64,000 nucleotides of DNA from Straminergon stramineum (Eukaryota > Streptophyta > Bryopsida > Hypnales > Calliergonaceae). Positions 11,601 to 24,000 of the stretch are shown piece after piece (the stretch's first letter is position 1; the number at the start of each line of letters is the position of its first letter). The position numbers and the translations under genes are program-made. The notes below the pieces were generated by a model, which had not been told where the DNA came from, made no database searches, and saw only the letters and a list, made by a program, of their open reading frames with translations. Location of the stretch: the NCBI GenBank assembly GCA_963920665.1, contig OY987268.1, positions 7,690,501 through 7,754,500 on the forward strand, given 5' to 3'.

Positions 11601-14175
11601 ACAATGATGAAACTAGACAAAATATTATGTTTCAATCCTATAAAATCAAGCATTCACATAGTGGATTTTTTTATCACTCTTCATTTCTCCCATGAAAATA
11701 ACATCTCTTGGTTAACAATTGGATAACAAATTTAATCAAATATTTTTCCTTAATTCACTTTTAAAATCTAAAAAATTCCAAATATTGGACATCTTATTGC
11801 ATTTTCAAGTTCAATAGACTAAGGCCAAAAAATTTCTATTCGACAAATTTGTCTTTCAAAATTGAAAAACAATTGTATGGAAAAAACACTATATGGCTCT
11901 TTGTACCTCGTTGAAAATAAAATAAAATTTGGGGAGAGTTTTGAAAATTATTATGAGAATATTAAAAAAGATTCACATAAAAATTTACACTAGTTATAAT
12001 TGATTGAAAAATTATACATTTGAAGATTTGTATAAAACAAGTAGTTATAACTATAAAAATAATATTTTAATAAATTTCATGGATCAAATTATATATGATA
12101 GTGCAATTGGACTTTATTGGAAAGGATTGGGACATCTAAGAATTAGAAATCTATATTTATTACTCTCTATCTACCATTTCCCCTTAGGCTAAATTTTAAT
12201 CCATTTTTTTGCACTACAATTTGTAAATTGTTTCTACATATTTCAAGACTAAAACAAATTATATTATTCAAATACATATTAGAATAATGCAAACAACAAT
12301 TTTGGTAGCCCATTGATTGTTAATATCTATAAATAGCTAATTGTACAAAACTTGTCAATAAGACACATAATAATAGTTTAATCTTTAAGGTACAAAGGTT
12401 AAAAAGCACTCACAACAAAGGCAAAATTGTGCTTCATATCCACATCTCGAACTCTGCGTCAAGGAGCGCCCAAAAGTAGCGCATCACTTTCAAAACATAG
12501 TACGAGAAAGAATCACACCACATTTTCACTCCACCCTTGTCATTCCATGTACACTCATGTATGTATGTCGGTTTATACATACAAAGAAGATGCACAACTT
12601 ATAAAACATTTTTCCAACATGTCCTTTACCTTTGCAAGCTTAGGGCAAAAAATTCACTATAGACCTCTCACCAATGAAAGCCCTCCAAGCCACTTTTAGA
12701 GCCTATCAACCTTCAAGTGCATCATGCAAATAGTGTAGCTTAGCCCTATCCATAACAAATCCTCTAATGGCTTGGTAAGATTTAATAACTTTTAATATAA
12801 TTGACAATTTAAAGACAAAGCAATGTTCATGAAATGATTTGACGGAGGTTTCTAATCACATAGTTGAATGAAAATAGCTATGTAGGTGTTGAAAATGAGA
12901 AATTGTATTTTTTTCCTTCAATAAATACATTATAAAATGATATGCCAATTATGATATAATCTAGAAATTAATTCCAAACACTTTAGATAGTAATATTGTC
13001 TCTTAATGTTACATATACTTTATTTAGCATTATCTTTACATATGACTTTGTTGCCCATAGGAGCAATACTAGAAACACTAAATTATTACTCTACATTAGA
13101 TTGGTTTGATTTTTCCACCATTAAATGAACTATGCATATGAATTTTTTTGTACCAAAAAAATATGCCTTCTATGAAGATTATTGAAAGACATATTAATCC
13201 ATCTATTTGATTGCACAACTTAAATCTTCTTCAATAATCTTTTGCAAGTTCTTTCATTTCTCTCTAATTCCAATATGTGTTCTCCTATTGTAAAACTCTT
13301 AATTTGACTTGGTTTGAATTCACATTATATTTTCAACTAATATGGCAAAGTCTATCATTTTTTACAATTTTTTGGTTTTAAATATTTATTATAATTGTAC
13401 AATATGTAGATAGTTTGATGCTGTATGATGATGTTTACTACCTCAAAAACAACCCTTGATGACACACATCCTATTTTTTTGAAAGCATGCAGATTTTTGA
13501 CATATTAACATTAATGGTCAATTACTAATAAGAACTAATCAAAATCTAAGGGCAAATTTCAAATTTTTTTCTAATGTAATTACAAAAATCTACAAATATT
13601 TGAAAGCTTTATAGTCCCACCGAATTATAACAATTTGGGTCTATACATTCCTTTGATCTATTACATGTTTTATGAGTTTTAAATTATTAAACCTTGAACT
13701 CCAAAGAAGCTAAGATCTTCAAATACTTGTTACCTTGATCAAACCTATTTCATACCTTAATCTTCATACATTGCTATTCTAAGAAAATCTTCATACACAA
13801 ATATGATACTTTCATACATCATTTGCTACAAATGAACATTAGAAGATTTTCTTTAAGTTGAAAAAATAGTTATAGAAAAATTTCTTCAATGCTATCTATC
13901 ATTTGCTTACAAAAATTTCAACATTTTGAATTGAGCTTAAACAAATGATTGGTGTCAAACCTTCCATATTTAGAAAATAGGTCTTCAAGATCTTGACTTC
14001 TTGTACGACTTGAGAGTCGCCCAATGTACAAGCGTGTACCACCACCATCGAGCCCTACATCACTTCTTCCACTTCGATTATACAAGTTGCTACTAAAATA
14101 GGACTCGTTGCCTTGATATTGTCCACCTTTATCATAACGCTTTTCTTCCCAATCACGATCTTCATAGCGAGGCAT
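8678..14175 (-). CDS. RS2Z: RS2Z-type SR splicing factor (RRM, two CCHC knuckles, RS/SP tail)
   Basis: Plant-specific SR protein that binds pre-mRNA and acts in spliceosome assembly in the nucleus. Six coding exons join in phase: 14175-13961, 12453-12414, 11358-11263, 10930-10734, 10536-10453 and 8981-8678, giving 311 aa plus stop (Arabidopsis relatives are slightly under 300). The RRM spans about residues 48-117, with RNP2-like LYIGRL at 49-54 and RNP1-like NFAFVEF across exons 2-3. Two perfect CX2CX4HX4C knuckles follow (C140/C143/H148/C153 and C162/C165/H170/C175), which is the mark of the RS2Z subfamily. The tail is rich in RS, then SP and KS. The 40-nt second exon, flanked by introns of about 1.5 and 1.05 kb, lies inside the RRM, where related genes are alternatively spliced. 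The start MPRYEDRD is the only upstream Met in the first exon. The last acceptor (before 8981) was chosen by phase and pyrimidine context; another in-frame acceptor lies slightly upstream. Codons are unusually AT-rich. Confidence 0.9.
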
Positions 14176-17100
14176 TGTATATTATTGATCTCACAAAAGA
14201 ATTTGAATCTTCATAAAAAACAAAAGATATTTTTTTATTGAATTAATAAGATTGAAGTAAATTTTATATTTAATTAAAATTATAAATAAATGATCAGTAG
14301 TATTTTGCATTACATATTCTACTACCAATATTTGCAAAATATACATAGAGAATGTGTAGGTTAAAGTAGATATTTTCTTGAAGAAATTGCTTATTTTTTC
14401 ATATCTTCTAATGAACATTAAAAATTTTCTATTAGTGGGTGCCAGATTTCCCTTCAAAACCTTGTGGATGTACAATGAGATGAGATGAGCAACAACAATT
14501 GATATTGAATGTCAAGCATAATTGTTCTATTAATTTCAGAATACAAGGTTACGTGATAAGGAAGTAATTTTATACTTATCGTTAAAAAAAAGATGAAAAT
14601 GAAAAATACCAACACGAAAAAAATAAATAGCAAGTATTGGATTGTTATAATTTTTGGAGATGCTGATATGAAGAAATTAACTTGATTTTTGACCTACAAC
14701 TAAAAAAGTCATTGTACAAAAATTGAAAGGAAAGAAGGATTTCAAAAGAAATAAGTTCATTGTGATTGTTGGCCTTAGGTTGCATCAAACACACAAGTAA
14801 TACAAACCTAGAATATACAAAATGATCACATTTACTTTAATCTTTTGCATGATAACACATTGCAATTTTCTTGTTCATCATCAAAAATATAAGTAGAGAA
14901 ACTATGACATAAATTGGTCAAAAACACTCTATTTTCTTTCCAATTAAAACCAAGAAAGAATTGGCTTTATTATTGTAAACCAAAAGGCTTTTGTTCAATT
15001 AAATTCATAAGTGATTTTGGGACACCACTCACTTGAAGATGTAGAATGGGAAGAAGGTAATTAGATAGGTCAATTGTGGGGAGGAAGCAATTCAGTAATT
15101 CAATCAAGGAGAGACAATACAAACACACTAAGGCAATGAGCACTCATTATTATTTCATCCTGATTTCACCTAAAATATAAAATCAAAGGCATGTAACCTT
15201 TAGTAGAAAAAGACATTAGAACAAATCATTGAATATTTATCATTCTATGAATCCGTCATTCTATTTGCTCATTGCATTTTTGTCAACATGAGTTGAATTT
15301 GACATGTGGATAATATCACTAATTGGTTCTCTACTTAGGTCAACTTTAAAAGTGAATGTCTCTTCAATTTTAGGCCAAAGTTCTTTATACTTCTACTTGA
15401 ACATGTGCCTTTTATCCCATTTACTTAGAAATACATATTATTCTTACATCCAAACTTCAATAATTTTTCACTTAATTGCAAGAAATAGCAATAATAGGTG
15501 AACATACCTTCAATAGATAATGATCAAATTCTCAAATCTCTTAGCACTTCAAAATATGTGAGAATGTTGTAGGATTATGAATGTGGAGAGGTTGCAATGA
15601 CACAAAGGGAGTTTAGGGCTTTTGCAAATTTCTTTACTATCTCTTGTAAAGTACATATCATTCACTAATATATTCTTCTCTTGCATTGGGAAAGGAGTGT
15701 CTACCTAACCAAGTGGTAAACTAGAGGAAGGCTCTTCATATCTCCAATTTTGTTTTTCATTGTTGGTATGAATGTTGGTCTCACTTGGAAGGCTTAAGGT
15801 TAGTGCACCCATAATTGACAATAATAGCAAATGACAAAATTTATTATGTTTAAACATAAATGAATTTTATTTGATCTTATTGGTAAGTGAAAGAAGATTC
15901 CAATGCACTAAAGACACTATATGAACAAGTAATGAAATTTCAAAGTATTGTTTGTTGGTGTATCAAAATTTGATACTCAACTCTTTTAGGTTCTTATATT
16001 TGGATTGTGTACATCTTATGTCATCAATATCTAGGTTTTTCTATTGCCTTTTGCAATGTGATGATTGTAGGTGTACATATTTTAGTAGAAGGTTAGGGGG
16101 ATCAAGACTTAAAATTGCTACACAAAGCCCAAATGACACAAAATTCTTGTACACTGCATATAATTTAAGGTTTAATTACCATGGTCATAACATTATGAAA
16201 CACATCAAGATGTATATATGTAAATAAATAGCTAAGGTACAACTAAAATCATTTGGACAAGTATTTGAGCATGACTTCTATTAAGTTGTCTAAGTTTTTG
16301 TTGAGTCTTGTTGGGAATCCAAAGGAGTTAAGATTCTCTTGGTATTTATTTTATGAACACTATATGATGAAATAAGGTCCTCCAACCTAAGTATAAAATG
16401 ATGCTATTTATTGGGAGATATGTTTTAGTTAGGTCTAATTTGTAAATAGATTTGACTAGTCACATAGGGTTTGGAGAGTAAGTTTGTTTGTAACATAAAA
16501 TTGAACTATCTCATGATGAATAGGTTAAGCTTTTTCAACTTGAATTATATTACTTGAAACCCAAAGTGAACATGTTTGGAGCAAAAAGAAAAATAACACA
16601 CTTAGATGACTCGCTTTATGCACAAAAGACACAATAATAATGTCAATTGGCAACAAATAAGAGACAATTATCCTTGCTACTTTAGGGAGTTTATCAATAT
16701 GTGAACACGATGTGATTCAATGAGTGTTTACAAATCCATAAGATATTGTATTCTAAAAATATATGCTAAGATGTGTTAGGATTTTCTTTTATTTGCAAAC
16801 AAGGCCTAACATAATGTAGTACCTATTATTGGACAATTATTTTCTAGATCCTCCAACAACAATTGCCCAACTCTAATGCTTATTAAGATATTCTCAATAA
16901 ATTTCCATAATATATAGGAATTAGTCTATAATAAATATCTAGTAGTGCATGTGATTAGTGTGATTTGCCTAAAATCCAATATACTTAAACGAAATGAAAA
17001 ATATTACTCCCTAAATTACATCCATATCATTCAAGTATCATAAACCAATTATTAAATAAGGTAGTTGAGCGCCAAACCACCACTTTTTCTATCTCAAATC

Positions 17101-18300
17101 CCTCTGTGGTTAAAATGATGAAAAACTGGATGCGAAATTGTTAGCCTCCCAAAGAGAAACCCAACCCAAGTCATTTCTCATTTTTTTGACACATACAATA
17201 TTTTATGAATTTTCAAAGTTGAAAACATTAGATGTGTACTCATGCCACTAGACTCCCCTTAACTGGGACATCCTTGAAGCACAAAATGCTTTAACTCCCA
17301 TTGGTTACCTTAAAAAACACTCCACTTTCATTTGTTTGCTATAATACACTTGTGGTGATTTTGAGGCATAAAGGGAATCCTTTTTCATATAAAAAAATAG
17401 GTGGCACAATTAGAAATGTAGTGGTTTGGGGTTCAGCTACCTTAACCCTTAAATACCCTAGGGGTAGTGGAAATAAAAAATAAAAAACGGCCTCCAAAAC
17501 ACACTGAAATTTACCATTCAATGTAATTGATGATGAAATTACATCTACTTCCATACAGCCACAAGGATTTGATGCTAAATATATTAATTACTACCCTAAA
17601 AAATTTCAAAGCATTTGACTACACAATTTTGGAGAAAATTGAAGTCAAAGTTCAAAGAATCCTATGATGTGGTCATTCAAACTTTGGGTAGTGGCACTTT
17701 GAATAGCTCCAACGTAGGAGCATCTAAGGGAGCTGACCCATTCTTGACCACTTAAGCAGATACACATACTGCAAGAGAGTTTTCAACAGTGGGGAAATTT
17801 TCCCATGAGTAGAAATAGAGTTCATAAGGTTTCCATTATTTTTCAGATTTTTTTTTACAAAAAATAATTACTACGAATTTTTAAGCTGAAGATTCTATTC
17901 TACCCATATTAGTCATATAGACCTTATTTTCAACCAAGGGCTGGTTGCGAAACCCAACAAGGGTTGGTTCTAATTTTGAGAGTCTTGTAGTCAATGATAA
18001 TGCACCACAACTACCCGGGAATTGTGCTAGCATTAATGGTTGCTAATCACCTCTTGATTGAAATTACTCCCCCCTATGTTGCGAGACATGGTCCGTGATT
18101 AGTAATGGGTTTCTTCCCTTAATGGCATCAATTTCTATAGATGGTAGTAATTTCAGAATGTAAATGTAGGTGGACTGTAGATGGTTTATTTTCGTTGACC
18201 AAAATGATAAGCTGTCTATGTTGTACTTACATTTAAGTTGTAGAATCATTGCCTTACTTAGAAAGTGATGCCATTGGGTGCTCCTACCTTAAGTTTCTCA
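14176..18300. other. Intergenic DNA upstream of the SR gene
   Basis: The first few hundred bases left of 14176 should hold the promoter and 5' UTR of the minus-strand SR gene, but I could not place a TATA box or start site. Beyond that I see only AT-rich sequence and short open frames without domains. Confidence 0.5.
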
Positions 18301-18310
18301 AAAAAATTAA

Positions 18311-18383
18311 TCCCCGGCTAGGCCACTTATGGCTGGCTAGTTTGTAATCTTTCTTTGCAATGAAATTCCGTTTCATTTGTGTA
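18311..18383 (+). repeat. Retroposon 3' tail, older copy (family R4)
   Basis: It shares 'ggctaggccactt', 'tttgtaatcttt' and the exact string GCAATGAAATTCCGTTTCAT with 56081-56163, where the same sequence is a target-duplicated insertion ending in poly-A. Here the 3' end runs into an A/C-rich stretch (aaaatcaaaacaaaac) and no target duplication was found, which fits an older copy. It is probably the 3' end of a LINE or of a LINE-mobilised SINE. Confidence 0.6.
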
Positions 18384-20150
18384 AAATCAAAACAAAACAA
18401 ATTCAAAATCATGGCCTTCGTGTGCCTATTGAAGCATAATTAAGTCATTAACGAGGAGGTGAAAAGTAAATTTCAAATCAAGACTCCTTGATTTTTCCTA
18501 AAATTCTTGCAATGCATGGACCTCCCAAAACTGGAGTCATTTTTCTTGGGATTGGGCAACTGGACAATGAGCTTGGGAGCCCGGCAAATAAGTTACTTGA
18601 AGACTGGTTTTGACAATTCTGACCCATCATTTTTAATTTTTTTAATTAATGAATTAATTTTTGAAACAAATGGAAATCCCATCAATTATTTTTGGATGAC
18701 TACTTTAGTGATCATTGCTATTGTAGAAATAGTCCTCACTCAATGGGAATTGTCCATTTGTTTCAAAAATAAAAATAAAAATAGTCCACACTAATTTCGA
18801 GAAAAAGGAGGAACTCAAGAGACTTGGATTACTGTACTATACTGCCATTTCGGGTGAGATCCTTGGAGCTTATTGACAGCATGCACTGTTTGTCAACCTT
18901 TGGGAAGGGGAAGGTAACTGTAACCAATCGAATAAACAATTCTGGACATGATATGATCTGGAGTAGTGCAAGGCGAAGCAAATATTTTTGGAGGTGCATT
19001 GTTAGAAACGATGGGGATCACAATTTTTTTGGTAATTTTATCACTTGAATTGAAATTACTCTAAATTTTGAAAGCCAAAAGTTGGTTTGGACCCATGTCC
19101 AATGTCTAGAGTCTTCCCAAACTGCTCACTTATAGACGTGTAAGATGAGGGACATGTGTCATGGCACTTTGGTAACCAAACGTGCCAGTGCACGCAAGAT
19201 GAGGGGCATGTGTCATATTTTGAAAAGTGGAAATGAGCCCCAACCTCTCTTGAATTTCACACACCCCTGTTGATTATCGATTGGGTGTTGTTTGGTAATG
19301 GGTGCATTCACCTTACCAATGTTCTCCAATACTTTTGGGGGACTTCATGGTGAAATTTTTTGGTAGAAAACTCCTAATTAAAATAAATCTTGGATGGAAT
19401 CACTAGATTGTGGATGAAAACAAAATCATGGGTATATAATATGTGCTAATGTGATATTTTCTATCCATTATGTCGATTGAATGTTGGAATTTGGAGCATC
19501 ACTATAACATTTTATATCACCACCTTGACACTTTATAAAGAATGAAAATAAAATAAACACATTGATGCTCACCCACAACTAGCCCCATTTTTTCTTAGTG
19601 GACCTAATTCAAAGGGTTGCCCCTTGTTATGTTGCATGCATTTTAATTAGCCACCCACTTTATCAAAGTTAGCCCAAATTGAATGCAAAATAATGGGGTG
19701 CAAGCCTATCTACAATTCTGAACTGATTGCTTATAGAAATTGCAATTTTACGCCAATTCTTTTAATTCATGTCATTGGATTCAGCATGCATGTTGTTTTG
19801 TGGAGCAATTCTTATTTTTATTTTTTTCAAAAAAACTGGATATTTTGGTTCGGGCAGCTCAAAAACGAGGGACAGCGCCCAGAAAATGGTCGCTTGGGTC
19901 ATTAGGGGTCAAGACTGAGAGGATCCCAACTTCAGATTAGAACCTCTACATGAGTTACCATAAAAAGTGGGTACATGTACTTCACATTCTTGTTCTCAGA
20001 GTAACTTGAATTTTCTATGTAAATCAAGTTTTCAAACTGGAATTCAAAACTGGAGAATGAAACCAACATCATACTAAACATTGCAAACAATGCCATTTAT
20101 TTCCCTATTTTTCATAAATACAATTGACAAAAGTTCAGTTGCAAAAACAC
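18384..20150. other. Intergenic DNA with a small foldback at 18657-18770
   Basis: Near 18657-18682 and 18742-18770 the sequence 'tttttgaaacaaatgga' recurs inverted ('tccatttgtttcaaaaa'), making an imperfect hairpin with a loop of about 60 bases. Otherwise there is no gene; open frames at 18507-19048 have no recognisable domain. Confidence 0.45.
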
Positions 20151-21047
20151 GAGAATAAAACCAAAATAGTATTACCAGTACTCAAACTCTTCACGCTTCC
20201 ATTACAAATCGCAGTTTCAGAAAATGATAAAAACTCTGCACGAAAGGTTTGACCACTGGACGTGTGCACAATAGATCTAAATCTCTACCACTACAATCTG
20301 ACCACACGGCGGTTGAAGTCGAGATCTCAGGAACCACTTGACTGGTAAAGGTCTTCTCGTGTAAAGTAGACCTCACTCGCTACCGCTTGGAATCAGCTTC
20401 AGCTCTTCTACCAGAACCTAAAAGCAATCAAAGAATGCCTCTGATTGTGCCAACGTTTTGAGCGAACCGATGACATGCGGTATATAACTTTCCTTCACCA
20501 GTGCCAAGGGCACAGCTCAAATAGAAAAGCAGGTGGTCTACAATAAGCACTCGGAGATGGAAGGTGCAGAGAGGGAGACAGAAAAAAATGTCCATGAGTA
20601 CTGGTTTCCAATACGGTAGAACCAAGGAATGCACACGACATCAAGGCAATGCATTCCGCACCAACTGACACTGCCAGCAGCACCTAAGCCTCTGACTTGG
20701 CTGTTGCTTCGATACCTTCTGAGCGCTTCCTTCAGCTTCCAGGTACGCTGCAGTGCTCATGATGGCTTAGGTATATGAATATTCACCTCAGTTTCACCGA
20801 AAAATCTCGTTCATTGGGTTGTCAACCATTCCTTTGCGTAAAGAGCAAGGTCTAGCTCTCGGGATAAACAAAATAGTGTACAATGAGCGTTGACCAACAC
20901 CCAACTTACGGCAACAGTGGATGGTTCAGAGAAGCAGATTTCATTGCAAGCCTCTGAATGAGTTTTCTATGGTGATCCGGCAACAGCAATTGCATGAAAA
21001 TTAACCTTTTGAGCTTGAAACACTTGTGAAAAGCTCATTAGACGCAA
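20151..21047 (-). other. Possible transcribed 3' region of the PHD-finger gene
   Basis: This block, directly 3' of the PHD gene's stop codon, has balanced composition like that gene's exons and introns rather than the AT-rich intergenic DNA further left. I found no domain-bearing frame in it. The likeliest reading is 3' UTR, perhaps with an intron, but no polyadenylation site could be fixed and an unrecognised gene cannot be excluded. Confidence 0.35.
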
Positions 21048-24000
21048 CTACGCTTCTTTCTGGCCCGCTATTGAACTACGCTTCTTTTTCGTTGAGGATC
21101 CCTTCTCCTTTGAACCTTCACTCTTTCTTTTCTTATCCTTGGGGGTTTCAACTGCAATATCCACACCAGGTAGGGGGGCCGATTTCCTTGAGAGAACTGC
21201 TTTCTTGGTCTTTTCTATATCTTTGCCCCCAGAACCAGAGTTGGACATATTTTGGAGCAATTTCTCCTGTCCATCTCCACCTGCACCAACCAGTTGAGAG
21301 TGAGCACACACTGATCAAGAAAAAATTAAGAACTCCTGGCACTCAAAGACAAAAGAATTGAGTCATGAAAAAGCAAAACCATTACTGTATGGCTTGGACA
21401 GGAATCGAGGTCTTACTTGTTCCTTTCTTGGACTTCTTTGGAGTAGTTTTCCCAGATGGTATTATGAGATTTGATTTTCCAGCCGTTCCCTCCACTTTAC
21501 TTGGTGGAATCTTGGGTTTAACGCCATCTTTGAGTGCTACCTTTTTTGGCGTTTTGGCGTTCTTCACGGGACCCTCAGATCCGATGGGCACCTTCTTTAA
21601 TTTCTTCTTGGATAGTTTCTTGGAAGCTTCTTCTACTTCATTATCCTCAGCATCCCGATCCTCCTCGTCAGAAGATGGGTAAGCCTTTGCTATGTCTTCT
21701 TGTGGAGGCAGCCCTGCAGTAGCTCGATTACCAGCAATTTGTGCAGCTTCTCTGGCATCCTTCCTTCTCCAAATCTCTAATGCCGCATCATCTAAATCTA
21801 CAACCTGAATACGCAATCACAAAGTGAGAAAGAAAGAAAATTACAGTCGAGAGAAATCCCAATAAGTCCACGACAAGAGACATGTCATTAATAGTGTCTG
21901 TCAGATTTAGATGGGTCAAACAATCATGACTATCCTAAGCAGAACTCCGAAACATATCTTGATTAGCTAACGCTAGTAGACGAGTGTAGCATGCGCTTCT
22001 TAGCAGGGACAGCAGGACAATAAGTGACAATACGCGCCACTCGGCAAAATTCTATCACTTCGAATGCATATAAGCTCTAATATGGTAGGAGTTTAGCTTT
22101 GATCTTCCAGTAAGGGATAACATGCCAAGCAGACAGAGGATAAACCTTGTAACATTCGTCACGACAGGATGCACATGTATAGCGAAGTTGAGAATTCACT
22201 TGAAACTCCTCATATCTTTCCTCACTGTCACCAAGCAAGAAATAAGATGCTTTAGCAGTTTTAAGAAACCACACAGAGCACCTAAGAGCCATCAGCTATT
22301 TAAAGAACACAGAATTTCACAATGAAGAATTCATGACACTAGTCACACCGCATATTGATCCTCAAAAAACGCATGGTCTGCTCATCAGGTGCCCATCGTA
22401 AACATAAAAATATAAAAGTTCAGAACAAAGCCCAAAAGACTATTAATATTTATCATTTTCAAATTAAAAATTCATTAAAATCGCATTTATGACTTTAAAT
22501 TTAAATTTAACTAAAAAATAAACATCAATAGCAACAGGGAAAGATATTCACCTGATCCCATCACATTCACAGTGAACCCAATGTTCACAAACATCACAAC
22601 AGACCATAGGTGCTGGTTCAGAATCTCGGTACACCTGTTCACAGAAGTGACAGCGCTCTGAATCAATATATGATAAACGTCAAGCAGATTCTCGAACAAG
22701 ATGTTCCATGAGAACCGTACACGAAAAGAAACGGTTAGTCCCGGTTCTTCCGTGTAAATGTCTAGCGCAGTAAGCACACTAGAAAACGACGAATACGCCT
22801 TCATACCAAGGCCTGGCGACGACTCTATCATAAGCATACAGGATTCACAGAAAGAGAACTAGAACAGCTTGACAAAAAACAATACCAGTTCACATATTTT
22901 CACAGGAAATATAGCACAAATTAAAATAAAGTACAGAGGCATCCAGGGAGGCTTACTGTCTCTTTACCAGAACGTAAAATTTGACTATCAAACACCAATG
23001 CTGTTTTTCAATCCATGTCCAAATAACCACTTACCTTTAAGCAAATTGGACAATATTTCCCCCTCGTGAAAAGCCTTCCACATGCATCGCATAAGGAATA
23101 CGACAAGAACCATCTACAAAACGTCAAAAAGACAACCCGGTGAGGTTCTGAGATCAGAGTCCTTCATTGTGACAAATGAGGTGCTTTCAGCATATCAAAT
23201 ACTAGATCAGGCTCCTTCTTCAGTAATAAAGGATTGCATGGGACTACGAGCTAGCATAAGCAATCTGCCGAGCAAGTTCAATCCTCGCAGATGCAATATC
23301 TAAAAGAAGAGTTAGAGATCACGGCCACTTCATAATGTGAGCGCAGAAAACAAGCCTGAGTCAAAAGAATCAACAACTCACTTGGAACTCATACCGCCTC
23401 CAGGAACAGTGGTGCTGCAACTCGTACAACGAACATGCTTGGGACAAACAAAGGGTCCTTTCGGAACGTGCTACAATACAAATGCGGAGCATAAATAACG
23501 ATAATCAGATTAGTAGCCCCCCATCTTAAGAGCTTGAGCTTAATAATATTGAATTATGATCCCAAGAATCTGCCAAAATTAAAGTAAGAGCAACATTCCC
23601 TCGCACACTATATAATGGTATTAAAGTTCAAGAAGCTGTTTGCACCTTGAGCGGAGGCTGCAGGCAATTAGAATGATGTGCATGATCACACCTCTTACAG
23701 AACATCAACTTGTTTGAATCTCCAGTCCGCATACAAACCTTCATAACACAATTGTGAAGATGAAAAGTGAGAACCTTCTTGGCAAAGAGTTTAATAAGAA
23801 ACAACAGTGAAATTCTAAGTCTAAGTCTATAAAACATATTTACAAGGAAATAAACTCTCAAGCATATATCCCGTTCCTGCTTAGTGACCCTCAACAACTC
23901 TATATGCCTTCAAAAGTATGACAAGAGAATCAAACTGAGCAACATAATAATAACCTATCATGCACATGCAAAGACTCTTCCATAGAATTCCAAAACATAT

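Noticed and set aside
21026..21816. Plus-strand frames overlapping the PHD gene's last exons
   Set aside because: They are shadows of the Lys/Ser-rich minus-strand exons, which join in phase with the rest of the PHD gene.
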